Of a DNA stretch of 64,000 nucleotides, positions 59,001-64,000 are shown piece after piece. Positions within the stretch are counted from its first letter, which is position 1; each line of letters opens with the position of its first letter. The position numbers and the translations under genes are program-made. The notes below the pieces were generated by a model. It saw nothing but the letters and a program-made list of their open reading frames with translations, did not search any database and was not told where the DNA came from. The stretch is from Rhyacichthys aspro (Eukaryota > Chordata > Actinopteri > Gobiiformes > Rhyacichthyidae), in NCBI GenBank assembly GCA_036850595.1, contig CM072156.1, positions 7,247,441 through 7,311,440 of the forward strand, read 5' to 3'.

Positions 59001-62000
59001 AACGGCCCGGCGGCGTATTGCATATGTTTTTCCCTCCGTGCGCCGTGTGTGTGTCCGTATGTGCATTTATAAGCCGCGGTGGTGTAATGTAGTAAGGGGG
59101 TGGGATGAATAGAAGGGCTCTCATAGGATTTTAGAGTGGTTAAACTAATGCTGGCTTTATGTGCTTTTCAACACTCATTCAGACCGGGTGTACCTGCTTT
59201 CTGTGTGCCTAGTCCCTCATGATGCTTTTAACATAGACACAATATGAAATGTGTTTTCTTTACCCAGTATATATGTTTCCTCTGGTAACATGCACAGTGT
59301 ACAATAATTATATTAGCAATGTCTAAAGAGAAATGATGTCACAATTTGATACTGTTTTTCCTTTAGGAACATTTGACTCTTAAGTGGTTATGTTACAGCA
59401 TTAGGTGCATTTCTGAGCAGAAGGGATTATGATAAGAAATTCATTAAAGTGATTTGCTGGAACAAACCCAGTAAAATAAGTCTGATAGCAGCCTAATGAG
59501 ACTTAAATAAAAAGCCACAAAATCATTTTAGTTAAATATATGCATAAAATGTGCTTCTTGTCTGGGTTATTGCTCTGGGCAGTTGTTGGAAAAGGAAGTA
59601 ATCAAATGAATACATACTAATACATATACATCCAGTCGTCCCACAGTCACTCTTTATATGTTACACGTACATGTAATTGAAATGTTACATGGACATGTTT
59701 CCTTTGAGAGACTAGTTTCATTTTCTGTCCAAAAGGGAGCAAAACTACAACTTAACTTGGACTTGTGCTGTATTTACATTGAGTTGACTGAAGTGTTAGG
59801 TGATTTCCAGGATAATCAGGCAGTCACACAGAGTTACTCACTCCTGACTTATCCTGTTATACAGCACTTCATTCTCTGTTTAGTCTTTCATCATTGGCAT
59901 ATGATCGTTTATATTCATTGGAGAGCCCATATACTACTGTGAAATCACAGGAGCCTGACTGTTTCCATGTGTTGGCTTTTATTGCCAGTTTCCTGCCTCA
60001 CTAATGTGGATTTTATCAACTCAGCATGGGGATATTGAGAGAAAAGTTTTTAAAGAATTTCCAACCCAAGTCTCCATGAGGCTTTAGGCGCCTCAGGATT
60101 GTGTCCTGATATTAAGAAGGCACATTTATAAAAGACCATATAATATAAACACATAAACATTGGTTCACTCACTCGCCACGTTCACACTTAAGAATAATGT
60201 GCTTTTGGGATGAAATAAATCACCGTTAGATCACAAGCCCATGCCGACAAACCTCTTGGCCCGCCGTCCACCGATATAAATGAATTTCATAGACCAAGAA
60301 AACATATATTAACATTTTCCTCTATATTTCAAGGCTGTCAAAGGAAAGGGGAGGCAGACGGGATATACAGCTGGTAAAAGTTTCTGACCGATGCCTGGAG
60401 TGGAGCATTTAAAGCAGCGGGGAGTAGGAGGTAAAAAGAGTGAGAATATAGCTAAATGTGGAAAACATGAGGATGCTGGCAAGAAAGCAGTGGGGGATCA
60501 AGAAAGGGATGGTTTGACATGGCTCTGTCAAACCAGTGTAATTACTAAACACCCCAAATTACATACCCTCATTTAGTTGCACCCTATCATTTACCACTAT
60601 CCGCACTGCGCTCTTTTTACTCGCTTGTGTTCCTTTTCGTCTTTCTCCAACCCCCTCCTTCTCCGTCCATTTTTTCTCATTTATGACTCTGCGTTCCTCC
60701 ACCTGTGGTTCTTGGGAGACCTTCAGTATTATGTTGCGCCGTTGTGTTGTAAAGAGTTTATTTTCAAGCTGACTGCCATGGCCTTTCCTGCATATTTCTC
60801 CACACGTGCATTCTCGTTTGTGCAAGCATACAAATAGACACTTTGGCGGTTCATTTCACCGTGCTGAAATGATGTATGGCCATGATCTTTGGTGCTAATA
60901 GCAGTGTGGACTCAGTGTTACCAAGGAATTTGGTAAACAACTTTGGGGTGGAGGCCTTGAATAGCAACTGACTGCATTTGTCCAAGACACAGTGGGATTC
61001 TTTCTCCACATATTTTAGTCAAAATCACTCAGCTTGTTGTTTGAACATTTATTTACATTAGTCCCCGACACTTGGGTAACACATCATTTCCATAAGCCTC
61101 TCACATTTCCACAAGCTTAATACAGGCGACCGTATGTTTAGAAAACAGGAGCTCGACTCGGGTTAGGGCCTGAGCCCACTGTGTACATTTGTGGGTTATT
61201 TCGTGCGTACGCCCAACAGTGTGAATGCACATAAGTGTTCAGTGTGGATGTGCGGTGAAGGGTGTGTGCTAGCATTAATCCAGTGGGACGGCCAATTCTG
61301 ATTGCGAACTCCTTAGTTTGCTTGAATTGGCACCCGAAGTGGCACAAGCCCACACCAAGTAGAAGAGTGCCTGCCACAGTCTAAATACTGGGATAAAAGC
61401 CTATATCCAGTGTCTTTCTGTCTTTCCCACAGCACACTTGTAGGTTTCCTGTTTGACTTTAAGTGAACACCGTTTTGATTGAGTTCAAACTGCTGTCAGT
61501 GATGTATTGCTTTTGCACATTTTGACATTTTAGTGCAATCTCTTTATTCAGTTTTGTGATGATGACATGACTTGCAATAATTTGATTTACCATTGGACAT
61601 AAAAATGTGTTTGAAGTAAACTGAAACAGGGCGTCTTCTACTGGTCACACTGGTGCCACTGACTTTTACGCTGGGTCACATGCCTTCATCTGATTGGCCT
61701 ATTTCCTCAGCATAGATACCAGTGGAATAATAAGTGCAGTTCAAGCAGCCGCTACAATACAAATACTAACTACTACTTTGTGATGCATAGTATAATCTTG
61801 ACTTACTTTCATGAAGGTTTTTTTTTTTTTTTTTTTCATTGGACTCTCCTTGACAAAGTATACCTGCATTTATTGACCAATTTATGGTCTTTTATTTATG
61901 GTGGCGATGTGCTTTGGCTCATTAGTCTTGGGCCTTTTATTTCTCCTAATATATTATTGCAAACAGTCCAACATATTTTTGCCTTTTTCCCCTTTTTTCT

Positions 62001-62125
62001 CATCACCTTGACAGCTGTTTCTGTGACATTAATTCGTATTGCTTTAGGCTAAATCAAATTATATCTAATGTCATAAAAGCAGAATGAGCATGGTCAAACA
62101 TTTTTCAACTATTTGCACAATTTGT
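56046..62125. other. Intronic DNA, nothing firm recognised
   Basis: Long intronic stretch without exons. It contains an A-rich patch (56500-56535), a GC-richer area at 58550-58950 that produces the longest frame of the window (153 codons, minus, not recognised), complex blocks at 60180-60330 and 60720-60800, and a T19 run at 61818-61836. Confidence 0.45.
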
Positions 62126-62129
62126 GAGA

Positions 62130-62700
62130 CCTTGTGTTTGGAGCAGACTATCTACCGTATCCCGACGGTGGCAGCATACTGATGATGTCATAAACCCGCC
62201 CCAGCCGCACTAGATCATGGCTGACATTTTCACGGCTGACGGGACTTTGAATGGTCCCAGCACCTCACATCAAGTAAGGGCTTCCATTACGGCTCTTGTA
62301 ACTCATAACTCATTGCACTGTCTAGCACCTACTGGAGTAAAAAGTAGACTAAAGATAGAGGACAGCTGCCATTGGACACCATCGAGGAGAGGTGGATCGT
62401 CTCCATTGAGGACGCTTTAGGGTTTCCAGGGTCGCTGAGTGAGTGATCAGTTGGTCTCGTGGTGATAATCACAAGGCGCGGCGGTTGATTTATCGCCTCG
62501 TCGATGGCTACGGAAAACATCAGAGGAGCGATGCAGATGAACGCAGAGGTAACAAGATGAAAAACGATAAGAAGTGAAAAGAGGAGCATCTGTGATCGAT
62601 AGAGGAGAGTGATGTCCATTTGGGTAATGGACAGAGCATCATAAGTGGACGGGGTCAGGAGCTGTTTCATTATCCACTCCATTCAGAACTGGTCGGCCCA
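62130..62700. promoter_or_regulatory. Complex block: enhancer, repeat or small exon
   Basis: CpG-containing complex sequence (62440-62560 is the most striking). On the plus strand, ATG at 62217 opens 19 codons (starting MADIFTADG) that end in CATCAA/GTAAGG, a good splice donor at about 62274. On the minus strand a 117-codon frame (62682 down to 62329) includes a roughly 30-residue hydrophobic stretch. Neither is recognised. The segment could be a conserved element, part of an old transposon ('gatgtcataaacccgcccc' near 62184), or a first exon of a nested transcript. Confidence 0.25.
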
Positions 62701-63011
62701 TGTGCAGCCTGGTGTACCACTTTTTCCAGAGTGAGCTCTCAAAATGGACGAGTACTAAATGTTAATGAAACACATTTAATCTGTAACTTGTTTTAAAGGA
62801 GTTTTTGAGCCTTTTGACTTTGGCAGTTTACTGTTTGTTTCATCATTTGTAGTAAAATACATCCAAACAACTCTATATACAGAAAAGAGTCAATGAAAAC
62901 TAACAAAAAATGGAAAAAAGTCTTATTTTTACTGAAGGTGTGTATCATTATGAATCTGTCTATCAGTTAAATATAAAGATGTCAAGTGCATCCTCAGACA
63001 AATGCTAATCG

Positions 63012-63037
63012 TGTATATATATATATATATATATATA
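63012..63037. repeat. (TA)12 microsatellite
   Basis: An uninterrupted TA run at 63014-63037 after a GTG. The 62-codon minus frame crossing it (Tyr-Ile repeat) is an artefact. Confidence 0.95.
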
Positions 63038-64000
63038 GAGGCTCTCTGTCCAGAGCACTGTACAGACAGGTTGTGAGTCAGCTCCATTATCTCACCCATC
63101 AGCTCTTTTTTTTTCAATCTCAGCCATGTTAAGTGAATTAAAAGCGAAAGGCAAGAAGCTGATTAGACGGCTGGTGTGAGAAGCTGACACACCTTTTAAA
63201 CACAGCGTTTTCACCCCTGTTTATTGAATGTCTGCAAAATAATAATAGCAATGATACAGTTGATCTGCATGTCCGATTTAATTACTTTCCCTCAAACCCT
63301 ACATCTTCAGCACTATTCCCTTCTCTCTCACACTCTGGTGATGTGGGCATTTTAATCACGATAAAAGAAAAGTCTAAATGTGCGTGGAGCTGGCCATCTG
63401 ACTGGTTTCCTGTTTGATTAATAGCCTTCCCATTGATCACTACAGCTGTCAATCAACTTTCTTAGTTATTCTAAGACTTAATCTAATCTAATATTTCTTT
63501 CTATTGAAACCTCAACTCTGAGATTTTTGTCACACTCAGAAGAATACTCAGTGTCACTCCTACAAAGGACATATATGATATAAAGATAATAATAATCAGA
63601 TTAAGATTGAGACTGTTTACATGACTGACTTTTCCACCAATTTCACCAGAAAGAGCAGTTTGGTAATTGTCAGCAAAACATGATACAAATTGTATTTAAA
63701 GTGTGTAGAGATATCTTCTTCCTGTAAGTTTCAGTGTGTTATTGATAAGCCTTAAGCCTCTCATACACATAGAAGTTTAACCCAACGCCGCTACAAGAAC
63801 CAACAGCACTTTTCTGCACAATCATCATTGCACTTGTGTAAGTCTTGACGTTAATGACACTCTTTACACTCTAAGGAACAACAACTGTGAAATTTCAAGT
63901 GGCAGCATTAGTTATTCAGTTATTCCAAATATTCACTGCATCTGTCTACAATCAACAAGTAAACAAATAAAAATGTTCTTTTCCCATTTTCCTGAACGCA
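63038..64000. other. Intronic DNA to window end
   Basis: AT-rich intron with no exon or repeat that I recognise. The efna5 exon 2 acceptor is not reached. Confidence 0.5.

Larger units (their letters stand above)
21010..64000 (+). other. efna5: efna5 intron 1 (5' part, at least 43 kb)
   Basis: Starts with the strong donor GTAAGT at 21010. Exon 2 of ephrin-A genes encodes most of the receptor-binding domain, with conserved DYLD and CPHY motifs. No segment encoding these was found to the right on the plus strand, so the acceptor must lie past 64000. EFNA5 has a very long first intron in mammals, which fits. Repeats and candidate regulatory blocks inside the intron are listed separately. A nested gene cannot be excluded, but none is recognised. 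Confidence 0.75.

Noticed and set aside
62329..62682. Minus-strand frame with a transmembrane-like stretch
   Set aside because: The start context is poor, and a hydrophobic run of about 30 residues arises easily from T-rich codons. Kept only as part of the complex-block finding.
21010..64000. Search for ephrin exon 2 (DYLD, CPHY, CDHTS coding strings) on the plus strand
   Set aside because: No matching segment was found by eye; resemblances such as 'ccccattac' at 14872 or 38780 have no coding context. A small chance of oversight remains.
1..64000. CRISPR arrays, operons, phage or bacterial mobile systems
   Set aside because: No regularly spaced direct repeats, long adjoining ORFs or ribosome binding sites; the sequence is vertebrate nuclear DNA.
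1..64000. Autonomous transposons, retroviral or reverse-transcriptase genes
   Set aside because: No transposase, reverse-transcriptase or integrase signature in any open frame; only short non-coding relics are present.
1..64000. tRNA, rRNA or recognised microRNA genes
   Set aside because: The tRNA-like motif at 11811 lacks a full cloverleaf and belongs to a SINE-type repeat. The hairpins seen do not match any microRNA I recognise.

Overview
This is a stretch of vertebrate nuclear DNA, most likely from a ray-finned (teleost) fish. It is about 60% A+T with introns, dinucleotide microsatellites and CpG-rich promoter DNA. It carries remnants of repeats typical of fish genomes: a Tc1/mariner-type end, a short hAT-like inverted-repeat element with 'agggctg' ends, and tRNA-like SINE heads. 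There are no operons, ribosome binding sites or other signs of a prokaryote. The species cannot be named from the sequence.

Only one protein-coding exon is recognised with confidence: the first coding exon of an ephrin-A5 gene (efna5; a or b copy not resolved), plus strand, 20879-21009. It encodes the signal peptide and the start of the Eph-receptor-binding domain and ends in a strong GTAAGT donor. A CpG-rich promoter lies just upstream (about 19985-20402), with a GC box, a CCAAT box framed by a perfect inverted repeat, and a TATA-like element. It is followed by an inferred 5' leader of about 475 nt holding two short upstream ORFs. No second ephrin exon was found to the right, so 21010-64000 is read as the first 43 kb of intron 1, consistent with the very long first intron of EFNA5 in other vertebrates.

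Layout: 1-19984 is intergenic or upstream DNA with one orphan exon-like block (3845-3958), an inverted-repeat transposon relic (about 7425-8015), several other repeat fragments and blocks of complex sequence that resemble conserved non-coding elements. 19985-21009 is the promoter, leader and first coding exon. 21010-64000 is intronic: repeats and AT-rich spacers alternate with complex blocks rich in TAATTA or octamer sites (notably near 25.0, 29.0, 39.6-40.8, 50-51.6 and 55.9 kb) that could be enhancers of this developmentally regulated axon-guidance gene. The enhancer reading is inference only.

Nearly all other open reading frames (up to 153 codons) are rejected as chance: they have no recognisable domain, no supporting exon structure and often low complexity. 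I found no new biochemical system. The best leads are the efna5 promoter and leader architecture, the orphan splice-bounded block, a small ATG-plus-donor block at 62217, and the candidate intronic enhancers.
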